Source: Terriglobales bacterium (GTDB lineage Bacteria; Acidobacteriota; Terriglobia; Terriglobales; Acidobacteriaceae). From it: a stretch of DNA of 55,400 bases. How positions within the stretch are numbered: the first letter of the stretch is position 1; each line of letters starts with the position of its first letter. Under the pieces are notes generated by a model. The model did not search any database. It was not told where the DNA came from and saw nothing but the letters and a program-made list of their open reading frames with translations. The stretch is taken from positions 1 through 55,400 of the forward strand of contig DASRER010000033.1 in NCBI GenBank assembly GCA_035651995.1, written 5' to 3'. Below, one piece after another: positions 44,415 through 53,286 of this stretch. Position numbers and translations under genes: made by a program.

Positions 44415-45569
44415 TCAGAACGCCTTGACGTAATTCTTGCCCGGCAATTGACGGATTTTCCCCGCCAGCTCCAGCTCAAACAGCGCCGCAAAAATCTCCG
44501 ACGACGAGAGCTGCGTCTCGAGTGCCTGCACGATCTCGTCAATGTGGGTTGACTCGTCCGCTTTCAGGAGGCGAAAGACACTGCGTTCGTGATCACTTAA
44601 CGGTTCGTCGCTGAATAGAGATGCGGCAGCCCCCCGTTCGGTTTCAGCGCCCTCCGCCGGGGTCAGTGCAAGTCGCACATCCGGCGGGAGTTCCTCCCAA
44701 ACGTCTTCCCATGTCGCGGTCAGCTTGGCGCCCTGCTTGATGAGCGTGTTCGGCCCCCATGAGGTCTTGTTGGTCACGTTCCCCGGCACCGCGTACAGGT
44801 CGCGGTTCTGCTCCAGCGCCATGCGCGCCGTGATGCGCGTGCCGCTGTACTCGCCCGCCTCGACGACCAGCACGCCGAGGGCGAGCCCGCTGATGATCCG
44901 GTTGCGAATGGGAAAATTCTGCGGCGCGGCAAACGTGCCCAGAGCAAATTCGCTGACCAGCGCGCCGCCGATTTCGAGCAGGCTCTCGGCCAGGGGCTTG
45001 TTCTCGCGTGGATAAACCACGTCAACGCCGGTGCCCAGCACGGCCACGGTCTTCCCCTTGGCGTTGACCGCGCCCCGGTGGGCCGCCGAGTCTACCCCGC
45101 GCGCCAGCCCACTAATAATGATGAGGCCGCGGGCCGAAAGGTCGCAGGCCAGCCGTTCGGCCATGCCCACTCCGTAGGGGGTGGGGTGCCTGGTCCCGAC
45201 CACCGCAATTCCCGGCTGCGCCAGCGCTTCCACGTTGCCGCGGACGTACAAAACCAGCGGCGGGTCGTAGATTTGCCGCAGGCGCGCCGGATACGCGGCG
45301 TCATCGAGGCCAACGACCTGCGCCCCGGCCGACGCCGCCCGCACCAGCTCTTCCTGCGCCGCCTGCATCGCCTTGCCGTTGAAGATCGCCTGTGCCGACG
45401 CCGCATGCAGCCCGGCTGCTTCCAACTCGGTCAGCGATGCGTGAAACACACTGGCCACCCCGCCCAGCGACTCGGCCAGTCTCTTCGCGCGCGCCGGCCC
45501 TAGTTGCGGCGCCTGCGCCAGCGCCAGCCAGTACAGCATCTTTTCCGGAGAACCCGCGGGAGTCGACAT
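44415..45569 (-). CDS. dprA: DNA processing protein DprA
   Basis: DprA binds incoming single-stranded DNA during natural transformation and loads RecA. An N-terminal SAM/HhH-like part (MLYWLALAQAPQLGPARAKR) precedes the Rossmann-like DprA core with GTRHPTPYG, SGLARGVDSAAH, VLGTGVDVVYPREN and FPIRNRIISGL. A C-terminal winged-helix domain (about 310-380) follows. The length is 384 aa. The ATG start is clear. It is divergent from mqnA. DprA is widespread, so this alone does not prove competence. Confidence 0.95.
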   Translation of the reverse strand: MSTPAGSPEKMLYWLALAQAPQLGPARAKRLAESLGGVASVFHASLTELEAAGLHAASAQAIFNGKAMQAAQEELVRAASAGAQVVGLDDAAYPARLRQIYDPPLVLYVRGNVEALAQPGIAVVGTRHPTPYGVGMAERLACDLSARGLIIISGLARGVDSAAHRGAVNAKGKTVAVLGTGVDVVYPRENKPLAESLLEIGGALVSEFALGTFAAPQNFPIRNRIISGLALGVLVVEAGEYSGTRITARMALEQNRDLYAVPGNVTNKTSWGPNTLIKQGAKLTATWEDVWEELPPDVRLALTPAEGAETERGAAASLFSDEPLSDHERSVFRLLKADESTHIDEIVQALETQLSSSEIFAALFELELAGKIRQLPGKNYVKAF

Positions 45570-45632
45570 GAGGCGTGCCTTTTACACGCCTGCGGGTAGA
45601 AGTGCAAGCGCAGTCATGCGTCGCGCGCCGCC

Positions 45633-45641
45633 TGCTAGAAT
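45633..45641 (+). promoter_or_regulatory. Extended -10 promoter close to the mqnA start
   Basis: TGCTAGAAT (TG-N-TAGAAT) ends 10 bases before the ATG at 45652. As for mlaE, the transcript would carry a leader of only a few bases. Confidence 0.5.
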
Positions 45642-45651
45642 TCCCTCGCCC

Positions 45652-46509
45652 ATGCCCCGCCCGCGCGTCTCGGCGATCTCGTTTCTCAACACCGCGCCGC
45701 TGATGTGGGACTTCGAGCGTACCCCGCTTGGCCGCGAATACGACATCAGCTACACGATTCCCTCACTGTGCGCCGAGGCGCTGCGCTCCGGCGCGGCCGA
45801 CATTGGCCTGATCCCCGCGGTGACGTATTTCAGCATTCCCAACCTGGTCATTCTGCCCGACGTCTGCATCGCGGCGAAAGATGCGGTGCGCAGCATCCTG
45901 CTCATCGCGCGCAAGCCGCTGGAGGAAGTCGAAACCGTGGCCGCCGACGTCAGCTCGCGGACATCGGTCGTGCTCTGCGACCTGCTCTTGCGCCGCTGGT
46001 TCCCGGCGAACGCCAAGGGCGCGCCGCGCGAGTTCACGCGCGCCGAGCCTGATCTCGACGCCATGCTCGCCGCGCACGACGCCGCGCTGCTCATCGGCGA
46101 CTCGGCCCTGCGCGTAGACGCCACGCGCTACGGCGTGTTCGATCTTGCCGCCGAGTGGCGCCGCATGACCGGTAAGCCCTTCGTCTTCGCCTTCTGGGCG
46201 GTTCGGGCCGAGGCCCTGCAGCCCAACATGCCCGCGCACTTCCGCCTCTCGCGCGACCACGGCCTCCAGCCCGCCAGCATTGATGTGCTGGCGCGCGAGT
46301 GGGCGCCACGCGTCGGCATTTCGGAAGAAGCCGTGCGCGGATACTTGACCGAAAGCATCAGCTTCCAGCTCGATGCGGAAAACCTAGCCGGCCTGCACCT
46401 GTTCCTGCGCTACGCCGCCGAAGAGCGCCTGCTCCCCCCTGCGCCAGAGTTGGGTTTTCTTGGGCTTGCAAACAGCGATTCGCCAGCGGTGCACCGCGGG
46501 AAGTACTAG
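45652..46509 (+). CDS. mqnA: Chorismate dehydratase MqnA (futalosine pathway)
   Basis: MqnA dehydrates chorismate to 3-[(1-carboxyvinyl)oxy]benzoate, the entry step of futalosine-dependent menaquinone synthesis. The N-terminus RPRVSAISFLNTAPLMWDFE matches the family's opening. The fold is that of periplasmic binding-like enzymes, with SGAADIGLIPAVTYF and LLIGDSALR further on. The length is 285 aa from the ATG at 45652; upstream codons in the same frame are spacer. mqnC lies 2 kb downstream on the same strand with two unrelated genes between. Confidence 0.9.
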   Translation: MPRPRVSAISFLNTAPLMWDFERTPLGREYDISYTIPSLCAEALRSGAADIGLIPAVTYFSIPNLVILPDVCIAAKDAVRSILLIARKPLEEVETVAADVSSRTSVVLCDLLLRRWFPANAKGAPREFTRAEPDLDAMLAAHDAALLIGDSALRVDATRYGVFDLAAEWRRMTGKPFVFAFWAVRAEALQPNMPAHFRLSRDHGLQPASIDVLAREWAPRVGISEEAVRGYLTESISFQLDAENLAGLHLFLRYAAEERLLPPAPELGFLGLANSDSPAVHRGKY

Positions 46510-46587
46510 GAGCGCACTGCCGACTAACGAATCGCCCTTCAGGACGGCGCTTGAATCCGCCAAATTGTGACGCATGATTGCGCTTTC

Positions 46588-46602
46588 TTTTTTTTGGGGG
46601 GG
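46588..46602 (+). repeat. T8G7 homopolymer tract
   Basis: Eight T followed directly by seven G lie about 45 bp before the start of the Cys-rich secreted gene. Such tracts can change length by slippage, which could alter leader or promoter spacing. Confidence 0.8.
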
Positions 46603-46645
46603 AGGTATGTTCCCGCCTCCGGACACCGATCTGGAGGCGAAAGAT

Positions 46646-47656
46646 ATGGTGCCAAAGGGAAGTTTCAGATGGACTTACATTTGGGCCGCACCGGCGCTGG
46701 TCATACTGGTGCCGTGCATCTGTTGGAGCCAGGACGATGCCGCCGGCAAGCCCGCGTGCACAGCAACTTGGGATTGCCCACAGAATGGGCTTTCGGCGAG
46801 CTGCGAATGTAACGCCGCCGACAACACCGAATCCTGCTCATATCACGGTGGCAGCTGCCAAACTGTCGGATCCTGCTGCAAACAGAGTGTTACGAACGGA
46901 ATCAACTGCTCAGAGATGTCATGCAGCGGAAGGCCGGGAAACCAAACACAATTGCGACCGAAGAGTTGGATTGGATGTACATCAGTCGCCAGCATTCGAA
47001 ATAGCGTCCCGAGCACGCTGTTGCTCGCCAGCCTATCAGCACAGCCCGCGACTGGGGTTCCCGAATCCTTTGGCATCGTCAAGATTTCCAATCCGACAAA
47101 CGCTCCGCTCGGAATCTCAGACATCCGCTACTCTCTCTCTCCTCAGGAGCTCAACAAAGTCTCTGTTTCGGTAGAGAACTTGGGCGATCAGAAGGTCGTC
47201 GCTTATGAGCTATGGTGGGACATCTATAGCGGCGATTCGGTACGCCGGATTCCTGTGTACGCCGACAATTGGATCTCGCCAACGGGCTTGCTCGCTCCGC
47301 GGGCCTCAATTCGTGAGCCAGTAAGATTCTCCGTAGGTGGCAAGGATGTCATCCAGCGCGTCGTCGTTACAGTTGCTTATCTTGAGTTGGGAGACGGGAG
47401 TCGCTTTGGCCCAGATGCAAAGGACTTTAACAACTATCTCGTTGCAAAACGTACCCGTATCATTGAGGTGTACGGTCGCGCACTCGCGGCGCTTCAGTCG
47501 GGAGGTGAAGTTGCCCTCCGGTCGTTTCTCCGGCCGTCAATCTCAGACGATGCGTTTCAGGGTACCGCCAAGCAGCGACTGCTCGAAGCTATCGGGAGTG
47601 GGGGCCTAGTCAGCTTCAACGCAGAAGTCAGTCGCGTGCGCAACCTCCGACCCTGA
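46646..47656 (+). CDS. Cys-rich secreted or membrane-anchored protein of unknown function
   Basis: I do not recognise the family. The start is the ATG at 46646, with GGAGG eight bases upstream. A hydrophobic segment (WAAPALVILVPCICW) acts as signal or anchor. A Cys-rich region of about 60 residues follows with ten cysteines (for example SCCKQSV), then a beta-rich domain with IVKISNPTNAPLGISDIRYS and YELWWDIYSG, and a helical end. The length is 336 aa. GC content is lower than in the flanking genes, suggesting acquisition. A terminator follows 12 bases after the stop. Confidence 0.65.
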   Translation: MVPKGSFRWTYIWAAPALVILVPCICWSQDDAAGKPACTATWDCPQNGLSASCECNAADNTESCSYHGGSCQTVGSCCKQSVTNGINCSEMSCSGRPGNQTQLRPKSWIGCTSVASIRNSVPSTLLLASLSAQPATGVPESFGIVKISNPTNAPLGISDIRYSLSPQELNKVSVSVENLGDQKVVAYELWWDIYSGDSVRRIPVYADNWISPTGLLAPRASIREPVRFSVGGKDVIQRVVVTVAYLELGDGSRFGPDAKDFNNYLVAKRTRIIEVYGRALAALQSGGEVALRSFLRPSISDDAFQGTAKQRLLEAIGSGGLVSFNAEVSRVRNLRP

Positions 47657-47667
47657 GCAATGCACCT

Positions 47668-47705
47668 ATGCGGTGGGAGGAAGTTCCTTCCCACCGCATT
47701 CTTTC
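47668..47705 (+). terminator. Rho-independent terminator after the Cys-rich gene
   Basis: ATGCGGTGGGA (47668-47678) pairs with TCCCACCGCAT (47689-47699), with further GGAA/TTCC pairing inside the loop, and is followed by TCTTTCT. It is a clear hairpin with a moderate T-run. Confidence 0.8.
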
Positions 47706-47769
47706 TGATCCTGCATCCAACCTCAGGTGGTCCCGATGCGCTCCGGGGTGTGCATCGGTCCCGGCGGCC

Positions 47770-48408
47770 ATGACGGAATTCGCTGTTCTCAAATTCAATC
47801 TGCGCTGGCTGGTTCACCTCGGTGGACCGGGCCTGATCCTGATCGGCATCGTCGATCAGTCTTTTGTCCCGCTGCCGGGCAGCCTCGACTTCGCCACCAT
47901 CGTCCTCACCGCCGGAAACCCGAAATGGTGGCCCTACTACTGGTTCATGGCGACGGCCGCGGCGCTGTTGGGCGCATGGATCACCTATCGCATCAGCCGC
48001 AAAGGCGGCCAGGAGGCGCTGGAGAAACGCCTGCCCCACAGCAAAGTCGAGAAGCTCGTTAAGGGATTCGAGAAGGGCGGCTTCTGGGCATTGTTCATCG
48101 GCGCGCTGCTCCCGCCGCCGTTGCCCATGGTTCCGCTCGTGGTCGGCGCCGGCGCATTGCAGTATCCGCGGCGCAAATTCCTGCTCGCGCTCGGCTCCGG
48201 CCGAGTGCTGCGTTACGGAATCATCGTCTGGCTCGCGCAGCACTACGGACGCCACATCATCCGCGTCCTCCGGCAGAACGAAATACTCGTGATTGTGTCG
48301 TTCGTGATTTTCTCGGTCGGCGCCGCGCTCATCGGATGGCTCTGGACGCGCCATCAGAAACGCAAAGAAGTCGCACAGCGCGGCGCGCCGGAGCAGGCTG
48401 CCGCCTGA
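47770..48408 (+). CDS. DedA/VTT-like membrane protein (divergent)
   Basis: The 212-aa membrane protein has the VTT-domain outline: VDQSFVPLPGSLDFATIVLT near the start, AALLGAWITYRISRKGGQEA, and FWALFIGALLPPPLPMVPLV in place of the usual arginine-containing helix. The length and topology match DedA-family proteins, but the second signature is diverged. I start at the ATG at 47770; the frame reaches back to 47668 through the terminator. A basic tail ends the protein. Confidence 0.78.
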   Translation: MTEFAVLKFNLRWLVHLGGPGLILIGIVDQSFVPLPGSLDFATIVLTAGNPKWWPYYWFMATAAALLGAWITYRISRKGGQEALEKRLPHSKVEKLVKGFEKGGFWALFIGALLPPPLPMVPLVVGAGALQYPRRKFLLALGSGRVLRYGIIVWLAQHYGRHIIRVLRQNEILVIVSFVIFSVGAALIGWLWTRHQKRKEVAQRGAPEQAAA

Positions 48409-48431
48409 GAATCGCCTCCCGGCCCGTTGAT

Positions 48432-48461
48432 TTGCGATGATGCGGGCCGCGCTCTTACAAT
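48432..48461 (+). promoter_or_regulatory. Putative mqnC promoter
   Basis: TTGCGA (48432-48437), 18-bp spacer, TACAAT (48456-48461). A start near 48468 fits any of the three candidate mqnC start codons. Confidence 0.5.
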
Positions 48462-48510
48462 CGAAGGTTGTATCGGACCAATGTTCCATGGCCCGATGAC
48501 CCGATATTCA

Positions 48511-49557
48511 ATGTCTCTCACCCACGCCCAGGCCCTCGACCTGTTCCGCTCCGATGACCTCATCGGCATCGGCATGGAAGCCGACGCGCTTCGCCGCAAG
48601 CTGCACCCTGAGGGCGTGGTCACCTACATCATCGACCGCAACATCAACTACACCAACCTGTGCACCGAGTACTGCACCTTCTGCGCGTTCTACGCGCCGA
48701 TCAAGGGCCCCGGCGCTGCGAAGGGGTACGTGCTCGACTTCGACGTGATCTACGACAAGATCCGCGAGACGGTCGAACTCGGCGGCACCGGCGTGCTCAT
48801 GCAGGGCGGGCTGCATCCCGGTCTGAAGCTGGAGTGGTACGAAGACCTGCTGCGCGGCATCAAGCAGCGCTTCCCGCAGGTGTGGCTGCATTGCTTCTCG
48901 GCCTCGGAGATCATCCACTTCGCCGAGCTGAACGGGCTCACCATCCGCGACACCATCATGCGCCTGCGCGATGCCGGCCTCGACTCCATCCCCGGCGGCG
49001 GCGCCGAGATCCTGGACGACGGCGTGCGCCATCGCATCAGCCGTCTGAAGTGCAACACCAGCGAGTGGATTGACGTGCATCGCACCGCCCATTCGCTCGG
49101 CATGCGGACCACAGCGACCATGATGTTCGGCTGCGGCGAGACGCTCGAGCAGCGCATGAATCACCTCGAGATCGTGCGCCGCATTCAGGAGGACACGGGC
49201 GGATTCACGGCGTTCATCCCGTGGACCTTCCAGCGCGAGAACACCAGCCTCGGCCGCTTCATCAAAGAGGAAGCGACGGCCGTGGAGTACCTGCAGACGC
49301 TGGCGATTTCGCGCATTTATCTCGACAATTTCGAGAACGTGCAATCGTCATGGGTCACGCAAGGGCTCAAGACTTGCCAGCTCGGCTTGCGCTTCGGCGG
49401 CAACGACGTCGGTAGCATCATGATCGAAGAGAACGTTGTCTCGGCCGCGGGCGCCCATCATTGCTCCACCGAAGAAGAGCTCCGCCGCCTGATTCGCGAC
49501 GCCGGCTTCATCCCCAAGCAGCGCGACACCCTGTATCGCACCTATTTTCTGAATTAA
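48511..49557 (+). CDS. mqnC: Cyclic dehypoxanthine futalosine synthase MqnC (radical SAM)
   Basis: MqnC is a radical SAM enzyme that cyclises dehypoxanthine futalosine in menaquinone synthesis. The cluster motif CTEYCTFC has Cys51, Cys55 and Cys58 (C-x3-C-x2-C). LMQGGLHPGLKLEWYEDLL and FIPWTFQRENTSL are characteristic of the MqnC/CofH group. I use the ATG at 48511 (MSLTHAQALDLF, 348 aa); ATGs at 48481 and 48496 are also possible, and none has a good ribosome-binding site. With mqnA it indicates futalosine-type menaquinone synthesis. mqnB, mqnD and mqnE are not in the window. Confidence 0.93.
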   Translation: MSLTHAQALDLFRSDDLIGIGMEADALRRKLHPEGVVTYIIDRNINYTNLCTEYCTFCAFYAPIKGPGAAKGYVLDFDVIYDKIRETVELGGTGVLMQGGLHPGLKLEWYEDLLRGIKQRFPQVWLHCFSASEIIHFAELNGLTIRDTIMRLRDAGLDSIPGGGAEILDDGVRHRISRLKCNTSEWIDVHRTAHSLGMRTTATMMFGCGETLEQRMNHLEIVRRIQEDTGGFTAFIPWTFQRENTSLGRFIKEEATAVEYLQTLAISRIYLDNFENVQSSWVTQGLKTCQLGLRFGGNDVGSIMIEENVVSAAGAHHCSTEEELRRLIRDAGFIPKQRDTLYRTYFLN

Positions 49558-49617
49558 CTTCGGTTATTAAACTGGGTACTCCTAGCCAGGTCTGTTCTGA
49601 AAACGGAACAAAATCTC

Positions 49618-49646
49618 TTGAAGACCAACATTTTTCGCAGTAAATT
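49618..49646 (+). promoter_or_regulatory. Putative promoter of the 60-aa membrane protein
   Basis: TTGAAG (49618-49623), 17-bp spacer, TAAATT (49641-49646). The ATG at 49653 is only six bases after the -10, so the mRNA would be leaderless. Confidence 0.45.
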
Positions 49647-49652
49647 CAGGTC

Positions 49653-49835
49653 ATGACGACATGGATTCTTAATCTGGTTTTCGGAAGTTGGAACAGTATC
49701 TCTGTGGAAGTGATGATTTTTCTGGCCGCGATCTGGCTGGCAGCCGTTGTGATTAAGGTCGGGCAGGTGCTTCGGAGCAAGTTTGAACGTGTGCCGGAAA
49801 CCAACCCGATCGTCGCGGATGCGCGCGTTTGGTGA
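49653..49835 (+). CDS. 60-aa membrane protein of unknown function
   Basis: The small protein has one or two hydrophobic segments (WILNLVFGSW and VMIFLAAIWLAAVVIKVGQV) and a short charged tail (RSKFERVPETNP). No family is recognised. Support comes from the well-placed promoter-like sequence and an open frame with ordinary codons. It could be non-coding. It converges on the ADOP gene. Confidence 0.45.
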   Translation: MTTWILNLVFGSWNSISVEVMIFLAAIWLAAVVIKVGQVLRSKFERVPETNPIVADARVW

Positions 49836-49903
49836 ACTCCACTCTCGCGCCTCCGCCGGCTCTCCGGTGCCGCGGCCTTCGACCTGGAACTGAATGCGGG
49901 TCG

Positions 49904-52405
49904 CTACTCGTAGCGGAGCGCCAGGATCGGGTCGATCCGGCTGGCGCGATGCGCTGGAATCCATCCGGCTGCGGCTGCCACGAGCGACAACAGGAGAACC
50001 GCCGCGCCACCGATCCAGGGATCCCCTGGCTCCACTCCATAGAGCTGACCGGCCACATACCGTCCCAGGCCGGCCGCCGCCGGTAGCCCGATCCCGAGGC
50101 CGATCGTCAACAGCAGCAGCACTTCCTTCATCACCAGCCAGATGACCGCGCCTCGCTGCGCCCCGAGCGCCATCCGCAAACCCATCTCTTTCGTGCGCCG
50201 GGCCACCGCGAACGCCATCACGCCATATAAGCCGACCGATGCGAGCAGCGTTGCTAACAAACCGAATCCTGCCGAGAGGAGCGCGATCAGCCGCTCGGTC
50301 AACAGCGTTTCATCGAGCTGCGCCGCCAGAGTCTTCACCTCGTATACCGGCAAAGATTCATCCAGCTTCTTTACCTCGTTCCGCAGAGCAGCATACGCAC
50401 CAGGCGCACTCATGGCCGTGCGCACGTAAAACGTCACTCCGCCATTGCCCCATTGTGGAATAAATACCTGGCGGCGAACTCCTTCGCGAGGACCTTCATA
50501 AAGCGAGTCCGCGGCAACGCCAATAATCTCTATATCGAGCTTCGAACGCGGGCCGCCTTGTCCGATATGACGCCCTACGGCGCTCCGCCCTTTGAAGAAA
50601 TGCCGGGCGAACTGCTGATTGACGATGGCGACCTTGGCATTCTCCTTGACGTCGCGCTGGTCGAAGTCGCGCCCCTCCAGAATCGGGATTCCCATCGTTT
50701 GAAAGTATCCCGGCGAGAGCGCGTTCATAAAAGCCTGCATGTCCTCGCCGTCTTTGGCCTGGTAGCCTTCCACCAACGTCCCGTTGTCCCACTCGTCGCC
50801 GTGCAGCAGGGCTACCGTGGCCACGGCCGCCGAGCGCACACCGGGCAAAGCCCGGATGTTTTGCAGTAGCTCGCGGTAGAAGTGCACGGCGCGCGGTTTG
50901 TCGTATCCGTTCAGCGCCGGATTCACCTGAAACGTCACCAGGTTGTCGAGTTCGCGAAAGCCCGTGTCCTTGGCTTTCAGGTTTTGTAAGCTGCGCACGA
51001 ATAATCCAGCGCCGAACAACAGCAGGAAGCTCAGCGCTACTTGCGCGGTCACCAGTCCTTTGCGCAGGAACAGCGACCCGCCGGATCCGGCAATCGATCC
51101 CACCGCATCCTTGAGTGTATGGGCCAGGTCCGGCCGGCTGGCGCGCAACGCCGGTACCAGACCGAACACGAGTGCAGTGAGAAACGTCAGCGCCAGCGCG
51201 AAAAGCAGGATTCGCAGATCGGGGGTGGAACGAATCAGCAGCGGATTCCCTTCCGCCGGCACCAACGCCACCAGGCCGCGGGTCATGACGATCGCCAGCG
51301 CCACGCCCATAATCCCGCCGGTAGCGGATAAGAAAAGGCTCTCGACGAGCAACTGCCGCACTAACGCCCAGCGGGATGCACCCATCGACAGCCGCACGGC
51401 GATCTCTTTCTGACGGGCAAAGGCGCGGGCAATCAGGAGATTTGCCACATTGGCGCACGCGATCAGCAGCACCAGACCCACCATCGACATCAGTACGACC
51501 AGTGCCGTGGAGAAGTGATTCCGCAGGTCCGAATACCCGGTCGCGGCCTTCTCGAGGTGGACGGTGCCGCGCAGGAATTGTGTCCGCGAGTAGGAACTCC
51601 AGTTCCTCGCTCCGGGCAGCGTGGTTTCGTATTGACGAATCTGCGTGAACAGGGTCTGCAGGGGCGCCCGCGCCGATTCCACCGTGTACCCCGGTTTGAG
51701 CCGCGCAAAGACTTGCACCCAGCGTGCGCGCCGGTCGCCTGCATCAAACCACGTCCATTCCGGCAGGATGGCCGGCTTCATCAGCACCGGAACCCGGATC
51801 TGCGGCGAGCGCGATGGGTCCAGGCCGGCAAATCCGGCGGCCGAGACGCCCACGATCGTCATCGGATAATTGTTGACCAGAATTTTCTTGCCGACGACCG
51901 TGGGATTCTTTACAAATCGGCTGGCCCAGTAATCGTAGCTCAAGACCACGACCGGATGCCCGTTGTAGACGCGGTCGTCCGCCTCGGAACTGAAGACGCG
52001 GCCAATCGCTGCATTCACACCCAACATGGTGAAATAATTGCCCGACACCATCTCCGCATCGACCCGCTCCGTTTGATTGTCTACGCTGATCGAGGTGTTT
52101 ACCAGCCGACGGCAGAGGACCTCCGAGAACGGCGCCGCCTTCTGCTGAAAATCCTGATAAATCGGGTAGGAATGCATGCGCCGCCCCATGTTACTGCCAT
52201 TGTGGGCTCCCTGCTGATAGAGCATCACCAGTTGCTCGGGATTCTTCACCGGCAGCAGCCGCAGCATGAGTTGATCCATCAGCGTGAAAATGGCGGTATT
52301 GGCGCCAATGCCTAACGCCAGCGATAACACTGCCACCGCGGCAAACAACGGGCTGCGGCGCATGGCGCGCAGAGCGAAACGCAGATCCTGGGCGACTCTG
52401 GCCAT
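49904..52405 (-). CDS. ADOP-type ABC transporter permease (MacB/FtsX family)
   Basis: The protein is a duplicated MacB-like permease. RFALRAMRRSPLFAAVAVLS and SLALGIGANTAIFTLMD open the first half, with a periplasmic MacB-PCD domain and three helices near residues 280-420. A second copy of PCD plus helices follows, ending WIPAHRASRIDPILALRYE. The layout and N-terminal signature are those of the acidobacterial duplicated orphan permeases, which are usually found without an ATPase; none is adjacent here. The ATG at 52405 gives 833 aa; a TTG at 52429 is an alternative. The substrate is unknown. Confidence 0.9.
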   Translation of the reverse strand: MARVAQDLRFALRAMRRSPLFAAVAVLSLALGIGANTAIFTLMDQLMLRLLPVKNPEQLVMLYQQGAHNGSNMGRRMHSYPIYQDFQQKAAPFSEVLCRRLVNTSISVDNQTERVDAEMVSGNYFTMLGVNAAIGRVFSSEADDRVYNGHPVVVLSYDYWASRFVKNPTVVGKKILVNNYPMTIVGVSAAGFAGLDPSRSPQIRVPVLMKPAILPEWTWFDAGDRRARWVQVFARLKPGYTVESARAPLQTLFTQIRQYETTLPGARNWSSYSRTQFLRGTVHLEKAATGYSDLRNHFSTALVVLMSMVGLVLLIACANVANLLIARAFARQKEIAVRLSMGASRWALVRQLLVESLFLSATGGIMGVALAIVMTRGLVALVPAEGNPLLIRSTPDLRILLFALALTFLTALVFGLVPALRASRPDLAHTLKDAVGSIAGSGGSLFLRKGLVTAQVALSFLLLFGAGLFVRSLQNLKAKDTGFRELDNLVTFQVNPALNGYDKPRAVHFYRELLQNIRALPGVRSAAVATVALLHGDEWDNGTLVEGYQAKDGEDMQAFMNALSPGYFQTMGIPILEGRDFDQRDVKENAKVAIVNQQFARHFFKGRSAVGRHIGQGGPRSKLDIEIIGVAADSLYEGPREGVRRQVFIPQWGNGGVTFYVRTAMSAPGAYAALRNEVKKLDESLPVYEVKTLAAQLDETLLTERLIALLSAGFGLLATLLASVGLYGVMAFAVARRTKEMGLRMALGAQRGAVIWLVMKEVLLLLTIGLGIGLPAAAGLGRYVAGQLYGVEPGDPWIGGAAVLLLSLVAAAAGWIPAHRASRIDPILALRYE

Positions 52406-52436
52406 ATCGGCATTAGACGGTGCAGCCAAGCCGTGG

Positions 52437-53117
52437 TTAGCGGAGCAGTGCTTCGGCGGCGATTTGCCGCAAATCCTCGACCAGTATATCCGGGTTGTGT
52501 GCCGCCAACTCCTCCCTCGACGTCAACCCTGTGCACACCGCGATCGAACGGATGCCGTTTGCCTTGGCCGCGATAATATCCGCGGGCGCATCGCCGATCA
52601 GCGACACCGGCGTCTGCGGCGCGATCTGATGCTCTACGCGCGCCCGTTCGATCGCCGCCTTCGCCAAGCCCGCGCGATCCTTCGCCATCTCGCCAAATGC
52701 GCCATAACGAAAGTAACCGTCGAGTCCAGCGCGCTGTAGCTTACGCCAGCCGATCGGAGCCAGGTTGCCGGTCACCAGCGCCAACAGCACTTCACGACTC
52801 TGCAATTCGTCGAGCAACTCGCGGGCGCCCGGACAGGTCTTGTCGCGGATATCCGGTACGCTGTGCAAATAAAACTCCGGCGCGCGCTCGATTACCTCCG
52901 GAAGCGCTTCGCGGATTGCCGCCGGTTCCATGCCTGCATTCAGCATCATCAGGGTCAGGATGTCCGGATCGAGCATGCCCTGCACCGGAATGCTGTCGGT
53001 AGTGGTCTCGACGCCGGTCACGGCGCGCACCGCATCGACCAGCGCCTGCCGGTGATGCGGCCCCGCGCGCCGCACCAGTGTGCCATCGATGTCGAACAGG
53101 ACAAGAGCCCGCGCCAT
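52437..53117 (-). CDS. HAD family hydrolase (phosphoglycolate phosphatase-like)
   Basis: Motif I is DIDGTLV (Asp9, Asp11), followed by a helical cap domain (about 18-90), motif II LVTGN and motif III/IV in SLIGDAPADIIAAKANG. The 226-aa length and the cap type resemble phosphoglycolate phosphatase and related phosphatases. The substrate cannot be told. It ends 32 bp before the ADOP gene and is probably co-transcribed with it. Confidence 0.88.
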   Translation of the reverse strand: MARALVLFDIDGTLVRRAGPHHRQALVDAVRAVTGVETTTDSIPVQGMLDPDILTLMMLNAGMEPAAIREALPEVIERAPEFYLHSVPDIRDKTCPGARELLDELQSREVLLALVTGNLAPIGWRKLQRAGLDGYFRYGAFGEMAKDRAGLAKAAIERARVEHQIAPQTPVSLIGDAPADIIAAKANGIRSIAVCTGLTSREELAAHNPDILVEDLRQIAAEALLR

Positions 53118-53286
53118 CTAGTCTCCTCTCCTGTGGAAGAATTGCTGGCAGTGGTTGTGTGGCGGGCAATCCTGCCCGCAGCCGCCTTTTACCCTGCCGG
53201 ACTGGCCTGAAAGCCGGTCCGCGTTTAAGATTGGCCGCCCCACCGCGAGCGGTTCAGACTCGGGAAAGGCCAGGGCGAGCATTACA

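Noticed and set aside
49588-49612. TGTTC-N8-GAACA inverted repeat as an SOS (LexA) box
   Set aside because: Half-site order and spacing do not match known LexA boxes, and the downstream gene has no SOS link.
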